Part shown: one piece after another, positions 37,192-50,900 of the stretch
Numbering within the stretch: position 1 is the first letter of the stretch
How the letters are laid out: each line of letters opens with the position of its first letter
Source of the DNA: Bolinopsis microptera
Taxonomy: Eukaryota > Ctenophora > Tentaculata > Lobata > Bolinopsidae
Length of the DNA stretch: 64,000 nucleotides
Direction of reading: 5' to 3'
NCBI RefSeq assembly: GCF_026151205.1
Contig: NC_087076.1
Location: 22,810,828-22,874,827, forward strand
Made by a program: the position numbers and the translations under genes
The notes under the pieces: generated by a model
The model's database searches: none
Told to the model about the DNA's origin: nothing
What the model saw: the letters and a program-made list of their open reading frames with translations, nothing else

Positions 37192-38172
37192 ACTGGTAAA
37201 TGTGCCATAATGGTGTCAGACTGCACTTGTTGTTACTATATTGAGTATGCTGTTAAACTTGAAGAAATTGTGTGGTTAAAGGTGGGTGAAATGGGCAACC
37301 AGGGCGGGTTACGGATAATATTCAGATTTAATGGTGAAATTAATTAATATTCAGATTTGATTTTCATTGAATGTGATTTGTGAAGAAGATTTTTAAAGTT
37401 AAAGCAGGATGACGTTTGATATGGGAGATATTTTATTGGAAAGTAAACTGAAACGCAAATATCATTAAATATGTTATTCAAAATTTGTTATATCAAATTG
37501 TAATTAGACAATTACTGTGAAAGCTGTATGTTAATTATTAATAAATTTCTAAACTGTGCGCACACTGTAAACAATTTAAACTAAAACGAACATAACAAAT
37601 TAAGTTCCCTTTAAATGGGATACTTAAATTCTAGAATTTAGCCTTGCTTCTATTAATGTCACCTTGAGCATCTAATTATAAAATTTCAGGAAACATAACT
37701 ATGGCCTTATATCATAAAGATTTTAGTCACCTGGACCAAAGCTTGCGCTTAGTTTGTAAGGCATAATCATCGTTAAACCTTCAGTCCTAGGAAACTCGCT
37801 AACTAAAATTCAAACCTTTACGATCCATAACCTCGACTTCACTTAATATCAATAAAACATCCGCGCTAACATTCTGAGTTTAATCTGTAAATTTTCACTA
37901 TAAATATGAGTAAACAAAAACAAAACTTATTAGAATTATCAACTAGAACTCCTAAATATCTATTGATTCTTCCTAATAAAGGCTCTCTGACTAGGGTTGA
38001 AATTCTCTGTCCATTCCATCATTGTGATAATACCTAGATTAAAACTTTGCTAGTCTAAAATCTTACATCTTACAAAGTAGTAAAGATCTGATACATCGCC
38101 AGTACACAACTGATGACGTCACCACCGTGACGACACAAATGTCACGTGACGTCACACCACGTCACCTACTTC
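37192..38172. other. 3' flanks of the small membrane gene and the flippase gene
   Basis: AT-rich convergent intergenic DNA. The only signals noted are AATAAA at 37540 (plus) and the CRE/E-box group at 38107-38165. Confidence 0.4.
38107..38165. promoter_or_regulatory. CRE and E-box group beside the flippase stop codon
   Basis: TGACGTCA at 38114 and 38147 (33 bp apart), CACGTG at 38143 overlapping the second, and CACGTCAC at about 38158. These are CREB/ATF- and bHLH-type sites. They lie just past the flippase stop (38173). Confidence 0.45.
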
Positions 38173-41100
38173 TCAATCGACGGTAACAACTCGACTAGCT
38201 TGTGCTCGTTTGGTCGAGCTCCTCATTGAGCCTGATCTAGGTCTGACGTTGACTGGCATTGGAAGCTGGATATCTTCTCCTTCCACGTCTACTATCTGGG
38301 AGGGGAGATGCCGCGTGTCTTGTCGCTTTATCTGGATGGAGACAGGGTTAGATCGTGTAATTAAGGACAGTTTGAGTTACCATTTTGTTAATACAGTCGT
38401 GTGAATAAACATTTTGGTAATAATGTGGGCAAGGTTTTTATCTTCATTTAATTCCTGCTCACTGCTGTAGTTCAGATTTTTTGTGTTCCCAAAAACTCGA
38501 CCTTGATTTTACAAATAATAGTGTGTATTATAATGTGTACACTATATAATAGTTTGTATTATGTACTCGAACATATCTTCAGCCGTGAAACGGAATGGTA
38601 GCGAAAACAACGGATAACAGCAAAATTATAGCGAAGATTTAACCGAACATAGCATAACGATGAACACTGTTGATAGTTGACTATATAATCCAGATGATAC
38701 CCAATATACTTATTCTCAACGCATTTTGTAAAAAAAGGTCTGTTTCAAGTTTGAACATACCAACCCAACATTCAAAATCAAATTTTAGGTTTAAAAAGTA
38801 TCACTATTATTTTAAAATGTCAGAACTTGAAGTTGGTGAGTCTTGACTTAATGGGTGAACAAGGAGTGGAAAACACCTGAAATATAACATCAGATGATAA
38901 GCAACTAATTAGCACTCAATTAGCGCTCAATTAGCACTCAATTAGCACTCCAGAAAATGTGAGCCCTGTGGACAGTGTGTAAAGAATGAGCGCGGAGCAG
39001 AGGATTAAAACTGCGATACAACTAGCAGTTCTTATAGTCACCCTAGTAGATGAAGGGTTAGATCGCACCACGAACGGCCCTAATATACTATCAGTACTGT
39101 TTTCTGAACTACGTCGTAATCCCTACATGTTTGGAAATGATCACGTGATTTCTTGATAAGGATCACGTGACGTCACGCTTTAAAAACGTGACGTCATCGT
39201 ACATAACATGACGTCACGCGTGGTAAAGACTTCGTATTACTGATATTAAAGACGGACGTCTTATAATTTGTCTACTGAGTTTGCTTGAATCTTGATCATT
39301 TAATAAAATCTAAGAGAAACTGAAACCAAGCTAACTAAATTTCATTGTCTCACTAAATTTGAAATTTCTTATCTTAAGTTCTCAAAAATAAAAAAGTACG
39401 AACCTGAACCATGGCTTCTCCGCCAGCGATCATCCTACGACCGTACCCTTCACCACTAGCGAAGGCGTACCCTCGCGTACTGGCTTGAGCTGAAGACGGT
39501 TTGCCGAACAGGTCTTTACGACTCTGTTGTCTTTTTGTGGCGTACAGGGCGTGGCCTGGTGGACAAGTTAATTACAAATAGAATACAATGATTCGCTTTT
39601 TTGTTCGATTTTTCCATGAATCATTAAACTATTTGAATCTTGTATTTAAATCAATCACCTTTACTAAATTAGCTACAGTTATACCAAAAACAAATGTTAA
39701 TTACCGACTAGTTAATTACCGACTAGTTAATTACCGACTAGTTAATTACCGACTAGTTAATTACCGACTAGTTAATCACCGACTAGTTAATTACCGACTA
39801 GCAAGATTGTTCTTACCTCCTTTGTGACCTTGATGTAAATGTAATGGGATACTATCTGCAATCTCTTTTAAGGGAGCTTTTAACGTCTTTGTGAGTGTTG
39901 TTAACTTTGATACTTTCTCTTTTTCTATGTTGTACTGAAACATTCGAAAGTTACTTAAATATTTAATCATGACTACTTTTACTACTCAAAATTTAATAAT
40001 AAAATTCACACCGTTTAAGTATGGTTTTATCAAATTAACTAGGCTTTTGAAACAGTCCCGCAACATCTGGCGCTCAAATTAAGAGATGCCAAGAAATATA
40101 TTAAATGAGAGGGAGGGGGAGCAGTTTTCAGCGATCTCAGGGGTTAATCTTAATCTGCCACACAATATGGCAAAATCTTAAACTATTAAATTGGAACATC
40201 ACAATAATTAACTTAAACCTTGTGTATAAGCAGATGGTCGTCAATATACTCAGTGACTTTAGTGCACCAGAAGAACATATCTATCGAAACAAATCTTAAC
40301 TAAAGATTAGTTATAAGAAGCTCAATATACACATAATATCACATAACATTTATTACAAGTATAAAATGCTTCGAACAGTATACAGATAATTTCAGCAATG
40401 ATAATTGTCTAGCTATAAGGATAGACATTAGACACCCTCGAAAAATGAATAAGAAGCTCAATAATTGTAGATTATAAGAAGCTAAGCTCAATAATCGTGA
40501 CTACTAGTTTGTTCAGACTTCAGAGATAACTGTTAACACTTCACAGAAACGATTATAAGCCAATGCCATTATCGGTTAACAAACGTTTAAATAATTATAG
40601 GCAGTTTTTGGCAGTTCCAAATAATTTCTGATTATTCTGATTTTTGCGACAAATGATACTGCACTGTTAGGATAAACGACGTTTCAAAGTAACAACTTCG
40701 TATTCATGCTCAAATTATTTGTTATATATGTAGTAGTGTTGAAAGTATTAAAACTCAAATAATTGCTACATATCATATTTGCTACATATCATATTAGTAA
40801 CAATAAACTGCGGGTGAAATTGAACGACCACATCAAAATTGAGATAAAGCAAGGGAATTTAACAACTGGAACAGAGAAGCTGTGCAGTGGATCTGAACAT
40901 TCCTTAAAAACGTGAGAAGTTCACACTGTAGTGCCGAAATTCTGCTTCTGCCAGAACTCAAACGTTTCGCAAGCAAAACGTGCGGCCGACTCCCCAACTG
41001 TTTAGCTCAGGGAGGTGGCTGTGTCCAATACAGTGCTCCTCCTCAACTCCACCAACTGACACATGACAGACAGGCTACATAACTTGATTAAAGTGAGCTG

Positions 41101-41981
41101 AGTTTGTACTTTGGTTACCGTGGTTACTAAGCAGGAAGCAGTGGCTTATTTCATTACTGTGGCGACGAACTGAGAAGCAGAGAAGCAGTAAAACAGTGGT
41201 GTGATACTGCACGGAGGCTGGCAACTGAATATAGAGGCGAAGATACTTTGGTACTACATATTACTCATTACTCAACAGTAGTAAGGCACTCAACAGTGAT
41301 CGGCAGTAACATATTCATTTTAGGTTAAGGTTCAATGTATGAATTAATTATAGAACGAACTGACCTTAAACCTCCAAATCTTACGGTTAAAAATTAAAAT
41401 TAGAAAGTAGCAGTCTGGAATGATCGGAAAGAAGTTAGTAAATCTATTTCTGGTGACTGAATAGCAAGAACATATTAACAGACTGCATGGAACGTTCTAG
41501 TACGTTTTTAGTATGCACAATTGTAGAGGAATGAATACTGTTACTTACCACAACTTCTTGAAGTAGGGTGGGTTGGGTGAGGATTACATATAATCTGTAT
41601 CCTATGAAGGGGAAGAGGCATATGACCAGGGTTAGACACATTGTTAGCCACCATATCCTCGTCTGTACTACTCTGTATATCTGGGGTAAAGGGTTCAGGT
41701 TAGTGGACAATGAGGAAGATTACCTGATGAAACTAGTTTAAACTTGTAGAATAAAGTAAAATTGGAACAGATTCCATCGAAGTAACACTTCAATGCTGAT
41801 GCAGTAAAACATTCTAATAAATCACAATCTCGCTCACCCCGTCAAAGTAAGAGAACTGATCAGGGGATATGTGGAATGCGAAGGGGGAGCAGATGACGAG
41901 GAAGAGAAGGAACCAGGAGATTATACTTCCCCAGGTGAGGATGTGGTTATAAACCGTCCACAGTGTGGTTTCCAGGGCTAC
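38173..41981 (-). CDS. Flippase exons: TM9-TM10 and C-terminal tail
   Basis: 41981-41838 [20 protein letters not shown]; 41680-41549 [20 protein letters not shown]; 39934-39817 Lys-rich linker; 39555-39404 with [20 protein letters not shown], the C-terminal motif found in several P4-ATPases; 38331-38173 [20 protein letters not shown] to the TGA at 38175-38173. The last exon is the least conserved but has a good acceptor and fits phase. Confidence 0.88.
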
Positions 41982-44900
41982 CTGGTAATGGGAGGGGGTG
42001 TTGAGGAACTTTATTCTAGGAGGAGACAACAAAACAGCCAGCTTTTTAATGAGCTAGAAATACAGTTACAACAATTCAGATTTCACGGTCAAAATTACGT
42101 TAAGATACAGAAAGTCAGGACGAATTTTACCTGGAAGTTGACAACTATGGTGACGATACCGGCGATAGCAGTGCCGATAAAGTACATGCTCTGCTGGTCC
42201 AGACCGTCAATGTTAATACTCTGAGCGAACATCTGGTAGGGGATGAACAGACATCCTGCTGCAACCACAAACCCGTGGAAGCCAGACAGAGCAAACGCTT
42301 GCTTGTTGAACAGCTGGTTTAGTTGACCCACCTGGGGAGAGGATGGAGTTGAATTAGATGTAATTGTGGGGTGTTACTTCGGTAAAATCATCTATGAATT
42401 ATTCCCACATTCAACTAAAACTACAATTTAAGATTAGAGCCAACGGGTAGACTTAAAACGACACCATTAGACATATGCGAAGTGTGAGCTAAAAAAGGAA
42501 TCTGTTAATAATTATCCACTAATTATGCTAATAATTATGCTAATAATCATGCTAATAATTATGCTAATAATTATGCTAATAATTATGCTAATAATTATCC
42601 ACGCAGTCTGATGATCAGACTCTGATCTTACCTCGTAGACTTCTGGGGGAGCATTCTCCACGCTCAGTTCCTGATCCATGATCCCGACCAACATGACGGG
42701 CATAGAAGTAAACACCACATTGTACAGGGTAATGTAGAGAGGGTCGAATATGGTCTGAGCTGTGAACCCACAGAACGGAGCGTAGAACAGCTGGACTAGG
42801 GTGAAGGCAAAGTTTTTGAAGAAGAAATATCTCAAGAATTTGCACATTCTGATGTAACTCCAGTGACCGTGGACCAGGATGAGCCGCTCAAGGAATCTGA
42901 ATTGAGCGAAACAGAAGTCACTGGCTAACACTGCTTGCATTCCTTCTTTTCCGCTTATTCCCACTCCGATATGAGCCTCTGGAGGGGGATAACGTTCAAA
43001 TTAGATTTTTATAATACACTGTTAAGTGTTTAGTAATATGAGTTGTGTCGATACTGATCTACTGACCGAGACGGTGTCATTTAATCAATTTGTTCATTTA
43101 TTTACCTGGGAATATCAGCACTAAGTTTAAAGTCGCAACCTGAAAGTGAATCAAAACACCAAATACCTCTGATCATGCTGACATCGTTAGCACCGTCTCC
43201 AATAGCAAGGGTGTTACTAATGTGTTACTAGGGTGTTACTAAGGTGTTACTAAGGTGTTACTAAGGTGTTACTAAGGTGTTACCAATACCTCTAATCATG
43301 CTGACATCGTTAGCACCGTCTCCAATAGCAAGTGTTATGTTATCATCATCACTCTTATTCGGTTTGAAGTTCTTTACCAGTCTTACTACCAACGCCTGAG
43401 GAAGGAGACATTGATGTGCAGGGTACAAGGTTTTACTAAGGTGTTGCTAAGGTGTTACTAAGGTGTTACTAAGGTGTTACTAAGTAACATATAGATATCA
43501 CGAGCAAAAAACACAATATATAAGTCACATATTGTGACAGTACCTTTTGAAGAGGAGTAACCCTGCAGCAAATAACAGCAGCACACTGTAAAGCCAGATC
43601 CAGGAATGTGTACTTCAAACTCTCCTCCAGGGCGTACCTCAGTGTGGATCCTGTTACTACCAGAGCAAACTCTGCGTCAACACCCTCCTGAACAGAGGTG
43701 TTACTAAAGTGTTACTAAGGTGTTACTAAGGACCTCAGTGTGGATCCTGTTACTACCAGAGCAAACTCTGCGTCAACACCCTCCTGAGCAGAGGTGTTAC
43801 TAAGGTGTTACTAAGGTGTTACTAAGGTGTTACTAAGGTATTACTAAGGTGTTACTAAGGACCTCAGTGTGGTTCCTGTTACTACCAAAGCAAACTCTGC
43901 GTCAACATCCTCCTGAACAGTGGTGTTACTAAGGTGTTACTAAGGTGTTATTAAGGATCTCAGTGTGGATCCTGTTACTACCAGAGCAAACTCTGCGTCA
44001 ACACCCTCCTGAGCAGTGAGATGGATAAATTAATAATAATTAATTAATTTAAGGGGAATATCGGGATATAGAAATGCACATTACTGACGGAAGCGTTAAA
44101 TCCAGGTGTAAGTGGGAGTTCAACCACCCTGCAGACGTAATCAATTAACTTATTCTTGATTGTCCATTGTGGGGTTCTTGTTGGAATATTCAGCTTTTTG
44201 TTGGAATATTCAGCTTTTTTGATTCTAAGACAAATTATTGTAACAGTTTGTGAGTGCAAAGTTCCGTAAATCCGATCTACAATCTTAAATTAGAATTATT
44301 ATTATAAAACAGGATCTTACCGACAAAAATGATTCTTAAAAATACCTTAATGCGGTAAACTGTACCCTTGAAAAAGATTTTCCCAACATTAGATTCAGCT
44401 AAATAAATCAGAATCTTAAATTCTTCATACAGATTTGTAAAATTTTAAAATGGCTTTGTTTGAAACGTTTCAAATGTCCAATCAGTAACAACGACTAATC
44501 CAATTTGTAATTAATGGAACTAAATTAGAATTAGATGTAACTAATTGAATTTCCTGCGGGTTTACCTTTACAGAATTCAACATCTTAAAGTCTTATCAAA
44601 GATTTGTAAAATTTTCTGCATTCAAATTGACTTTGTTTGAAACGTTTCAGTAACAACGACTTATCAAATTCATAGTAAACGAGGTGCTAAGTATATCAGC
44701 TGAAAATCAGTGGAAAGAATTTAATTTACAGAATTAACCACGTGATGATTCTTTGGTCTTCAAAAGTTTAAAACTAATTTTGTCGAATTTAATTTAATTT
44801 TACTCCCGAATTGTACTTCATAACTAAATTCACACTTTACCATATGACCACCTGAATTTGAACTTCAGTCATCTATAAAAGTAGAGCACAAAACACAGTT

Positions 44901-47900
44901 TCTCATCAGTAAGACTAACTAAAGATGATCTTCCTTCTAGCAACTCTCGCACTCGCAAGTGCAGCGGACCCTCTCAGGAATGCTCTGCAGTCCCCAGCAG
45001 GAATGGCCAAACTCTTTAACCACTTCGAGTCAGAGCAAGGAAGAGTTTACGACTCTAACGAAGCTAAGCTGAGATTCAGACTGTTCCGGAAGAACGTACA
45101 GGAGGTTGTAGAAACCAACGAGCAGGATCTGGGATGGACTGCTGGACTAAACTTCTTCTCTGACCTCACTGAGGATGAGAAGAAACAATACCTGGGATTC
45201 AACTCTTCCATGGAACACCCTGTTGGAGCACAACTTCCTCCCTCTGATGCACCCTTGGCTGGGCCTATTGATTGGAGGCAGAAAGGAGGTGTCACTGGAG
45301 TGAAGAACCAAGGAAGCTGTGGATCTTGCTGGACATTCGGTGCTGTGGGCAGTATTGAAGGAGTCCACAAGAAAGAAACCGGATCACTGGTAACCTTCGC
45401 TGAGCAGGAACTTCTGGATTGCGTCTACGAGGGCAAACGAGATGGATGCCAAGGTGGATGGATGCAGGACTGCTTTACTTTAATGCAGAAAACCCAGCGT
45501 CTGGCCCCTTCCAGTGCAGTCAGCTACAGAGGTAGAGATGGATCCTGCAACTACGGAGGAAAAGCTAACGGTTTGAAGGCTAAAGTGACAGGACAATATG
45601 CTGTTCCAGCATCCGAGTCCGGTCACATGAGTGGACTAACCCGAGGACCTATTGCTGTCGCTTTCGAAGTGACAAGTGCTTGCCAACAGTACCGAAGTGG
45701 AGTTCTCAAGGACAATAGCTGCAGAGGGCAAGCCAACCACGCCGTTACAATGGTCGGATTCAACAGCGAAAAGTTTATGATTAAAAACAGCTGGGGAGCT
45801 AGTTGGGGAAGCAGCGGCTACGTCTACATGGCAAGAAACCATGACAATTGCAGTCTGTACAAACACTCTGCTATTATCACCTTGAGTGGTTCCGGTCCAG
45901 ACCCCAAACCAACTGACGCTCCTAAACCCGATCCTACTGATGGCCCCAACCCTACAGATGGCCCCAACCCTACAGATGGCCCTGATCCCGAATGCAAAGA
46001 TATAGCTGCCACTCGTCAGTGCCAAATTCAGAAAGATTGGATTTGCAAATACCAGGAAAAACTCTGTATGAAGACCTGCGGCAAATGCTAAATGGATTGG
46101 TTATCGAGAAGAAAATGGTTTCGACTGATAGAATATTATGCATTACAAATTAATTTTCGTGTTTCATTGCATTATGTATTTAGAATTGAAGTCTAGAAGT
46201 AACTATGTAATAGCTTTTCGAACAGGCCTCAGAGTTCAGTTTCTGTAATCAAAACAGCAGATGACTATAATACTAGTATACTTCACAGACTATCGAGTCG
46301 GAGTCGGGAGTATGCATAAACTTAAACACAAACCGTTGTGAGGACTAAATCTTACCTTGAACTAGAAAATATCGTGTCGCAGCTAAGCGGAAGTTAAGCG
46401 AAGAATTTCACACATTTATTAAGATTAGAACCTTTAAACAAAAATATCGGCCATCTTAGATCCAATTATTCGTTAAAAGCGTTTCCAAACCCCATCCCCC
46501 TAGTGGGGCTGCCTAACATGTAAACAATCCGTAACCATTAGATTTCAAAAGCATAAAAGTCATCACTCGTTTGCTTATTGAACAGGCCTCAGAATTCAAT
46601 CTCTGTACTCTAAACTCAGTTTTAGGAATAAGGATCGTTTCTATTCCAAGCTCCAACTTGAAGACACATTTCTGCGAGGATTAGATCGTACTAGAAAAAT
46701 CGTTCCGCAGCTCACCGAGGCCGAAGAATTTCACACGTCTATTGAGAATAGAACCGCTAAACAAAAATACGGCTGCTTCAATAATTCTCTTCTCTAGATT
46801 ATGGCGGAAATGTTATAAAATCGTCCCATTATATGAGGATTAAATCTAATTTAACTACTTCTGTAATTACCATTACCAAGATGCAGAATAATAAACAAAT
46901 ATCACACTTTTCTAAAGCTGGAGGACAGCTGTCTAACAACTTCAGAAGGTGAATCTCCTATTTTAATCAGGTTACTCCTCCTCCTCCTCCTCCTCCTCCT
47001 CCTCTCTTTACAATAAATAGCCATCTGCCACTCTCTAACTTTCACTGACATAGGATTTAAAGGCAAGCCACAGAAACAAAATCCACAGCATATTAATCGG
47101 AGGACAAGGTTTTTTGTTACCTTTACAGATTGCGATAGTTCAAACCTTTAGTACAATGCAACTTCTCGGCTGTCTATTGGTTGTTCTGGTTATTAACCCC
47201 ATATCGAGTCGTTCCAGTCCTTACCCAGGTCCCGACCCAACAGATCTACCTGAACCCTCTGATGGTCCTGATCCAACTGATCCAAATGAACCAACTGCTG
47301 GTCCTGATCCAAATGGAACTGTATGGCGACTTAACAAAGATTAGATGCGTAAACACCAGAATTGATATACGCGAAGAGAGCAGTCTTGGCTGCAAAGTTT
47401 CTTGATAACATCTGATATATTATTTATGACTGTTAAGAATAACTTTTTGTTTTTATTGCATCAAGATACCAAAATGTCCTCACTCCGTATTGTTTTTTAA
47501 AAGTACACCACACATTTGAAGATCAATTATGAAACAGACTTATGAGCTTCAATTGTCTGCCGTTGTGTTCGTGGCCGGTCATGTAGTCATGGTTACTGTA
47601 TTGTAGTCATGGCCTGGTTACGGTATTGTAGTCATGGCGCGTGCTATGTAGGATACAATGTTATGATTATGCCTTTGGTCATGATTCATGCATATGACAT
47701 TATATGATTAAAATCCAGGAAATGTTATTATTTTGTTTGTCCGTTATTCAGGTTTTCACGTTAAAATGCACCTTTACACAAATTTGGCGGCAAAATTCTG
47801 AAATTAGCCAGCAAAAAAGGCCTAACTCAAAATTCAACTCCAAAACTTAAGATTGAAATACGATTCTACGTTGATTTTGAAATTTTCATGCAAAAATATT

Positions 47901-50900
47901 GAAAGCTGATTTAGTTATTGTTTTGAGCGAATTCAGTGTCGCAAATATCGCGAACTGAGATATGGGCGATTTTGTTCATTTCTGGCCATCATTTGACCAC
48001 AGAATCCAAAGTTAAATAGATATTGAGCTGTTATTCGTAAAGAATGTGCAATTTAAGCTTACCTCCAAAAATATTAAAAACTGACAAATTTATGGGCTGA
48101 AATCTATAGATATTGGCGCGTATGCCCAAATATGGTCATATAATTTTTGGCTGATAACTCAGCCAATTTTTGTCCAATACATATAAAACTAAATATTAGG
48201 ACTATCGGACTACGGTGTATAGCCATAGGGACTTGCCACCGCATGGCAACATTAAAATATATTGACTCTGTTACATCGTTTCCTGTTAACATAAAACTCC
48301 GTTACAAATTGAACTGGGAAGTACGTGTTCACTGTTCATGAGACTAGTAACTACAAGTAGAGCACCACAAAGCTTTGTTTTGGGCATTTTAAGGTAATTT
48401 GGCATAATTATTGAGCCAATAATGGACCAAATAGCAGCGGGCAGACGAGGTCTGGAACCCGTCAAATTTTCAGTCACGGGCCCTACTTTTTTCAATCTGA
48501 GGAACTGTAAATTATTGCAAATATGGTTGGGGAGAGCGGTCAGTTGAAGTTTGAACCATAACTTTAGGTTTTAGCTCTTGAGTTGTTACTCAACCTAGAT
48601 TAAAAGAGATAACTCCAGTTTAGGTCCAGCTAAACCCAATCACTCTGCATTTTAAAGTGACACTGCTGAGATGTTTAAGTCAATAGAATTAACAAATTTT
48701 ACACGGTCTGACCATCCTTATTCTAAATTCTTCGTAAAGATTTGTATAATTTTATTCCTTCAAAAATGTCTTTGTTTTAAACGCTTGAAATATCTAATAA
48801 GTAACAATGACTTACTCAAATTGTTATAAATAAAACGCGAAGTAAATCAGCTGAACAGCTGAATTTGAGTGAATTACGTGACGATTCTTTTGTGTTTGAA
48901 ACTCATTTTGACGGACCAAATTTCATTTCATACCCAATGTAAATTTCATAATGAATTAACGAAATTCACACTTCACCATATGACCGCCTGAATTTGAACT
49001 CCTTCCAGCTATAAAAACAGAGCAACAGAACAGTTATCTCATCAGTTATCTCATCCAAAAGACGAACTACAAAGATGATCTTCCTTCTCGCAACTCTCGC
49101 ACTCACCAGTGCATTTGACCCTCTCCGGAATGCTCTCGGTCCCCCAAAGGAATGTCTGAGCTCTTCTTCCAGTTCGGAGACGAGGAAGGACGAGTCTACC
49201 TTCCCCATGAAGTGAAGCTGAGATTCAGACTGTTCCGGAAGAACGTACAGGAGGTGGTGGAGACCAACGAGCAGGAACTGAGTTGGACTGCTGGACTAAA
49301 CTTCTTCTCTGACCTCACTGAGATGAGAAGAAACAATACCTGGGATTCAACTCTTCCATGGAACACCCTGTTGGAGAACCACTACCACTCTCTGATGCAC
49401 CCATGGCTTCGGATATTGATTGGAGGCAGAAAGGAGGTGTCACTGGAGTAAAGAACCAAGGAAGCTGTGGATCTTGCTGGACATTCGGTGCTGTGGGCAG
49501 TACTGAAGGAGTTCACAAAGCAGCCACCGGATCACTGGTAACCTTCGCTGAGCAAGAGTTTCTGGATTGTGTCTACGAGGGCAAACGAGATGGGTGCCAA
49601 GGTGGATGGATGCAGGACTGTTTCACCTACGCGCAGCAGAACCAGCGTCTGGCCCCCTCCAGTGCAGTCTCCTACAGAGGAAGAGATGGATCATGCAGCT
49701 ACCGAGGAAAAGCTAACGGTTTGAAGGCTAAAGTGACAGGACAATATGCAGTTCCAGCATCCGAGTCTGGTCACATGAGTGGTCTAACCCGAGGACCTAT
49801 TGCTGTCGCTTTCGAAGTGACAAGTGCTTGCCAACAGTACCGAGGTGGAGTTCTCAGGGACACAAGCTGCAGAGGAAACGCTAACCACGCCGTTACCATG
49901 GTGGCATACGACAGCAAGAGCTTCGCCATCAAGAACAGTTGGGGAGGCAGCTGGGGAAGCAGTGGCTATGTCTACATGGCCAGAAACCATCACAACTGCA
50001 AGCTCTACACTCACTCTGCTATTATCACAATGAGTGGTAACAATCCAGGACCTGACCCCACTGATGGACCAAATCCTGGACCTGATCCAACTTCTGCTCC
50101 CGACTGTAAAGACGATTACAGTACCTGTGGTTTGTATACGGACTACATGTGCAAGTACTACGTTAGCCTCTGTATGAAGACATGCGGTAAATGCTAGATC
50201 TCACCACACTTCCGGACTTATCAACGAGAAGAAAACAGTTTACTGTGAATATTTCGCATTGATTTGATCTGAAAAAGTTGCATTATAAAAGTTTTCTGTT
50301 TTATTTTAGTCGAGTGACTACTCCACAAATGCTTTCTGAGAAATTGTAAAACTGTAATCAAACTGTCAATCTTATGTCTCATGTAACGGATCAATCCTGT
50401 GTGTACTTCAGGACTCTTTTAACAATAAAAGTAACCAGCTAGATTTAAAGATAATTTATAGTTATAACATTGGCTATAAAATTAACTTCCGAATCAAAAA
50501 GTAAGGTGAGATTAAGCAGCAGGGATCTTCGTCTATTTTAATTTAACTGATCAAAAATTAAAATGTTCGTTGGTGCAAATCTGAATTCTGAACATAGCAG
50601 GTTTGGAATGCAGCTTCCGAAGTTTAAATCGATATTTGTAGATTGTTTTCTCTTCAAGCCCTTTAAAGAAAAGTATATCCAGCCTTTTGGGCAAGACGAG
50701 TTTTATAGTCACCCCAGTAAACTATTTCCACGTTGTAAATGTCATTGTTTGAAACACCTCAATCCAATAAGTAGCAAAGCTTTAATCTATACAGGTTTAT
50801 TGAGAAGAAAATTAAGTCAACTCCGAAGTATAACGATATTAGTTCAATAAGTATGAATAAGTCGTGTAATAAGTTTAAGCATCCATTTTGCTGGAAGAAA

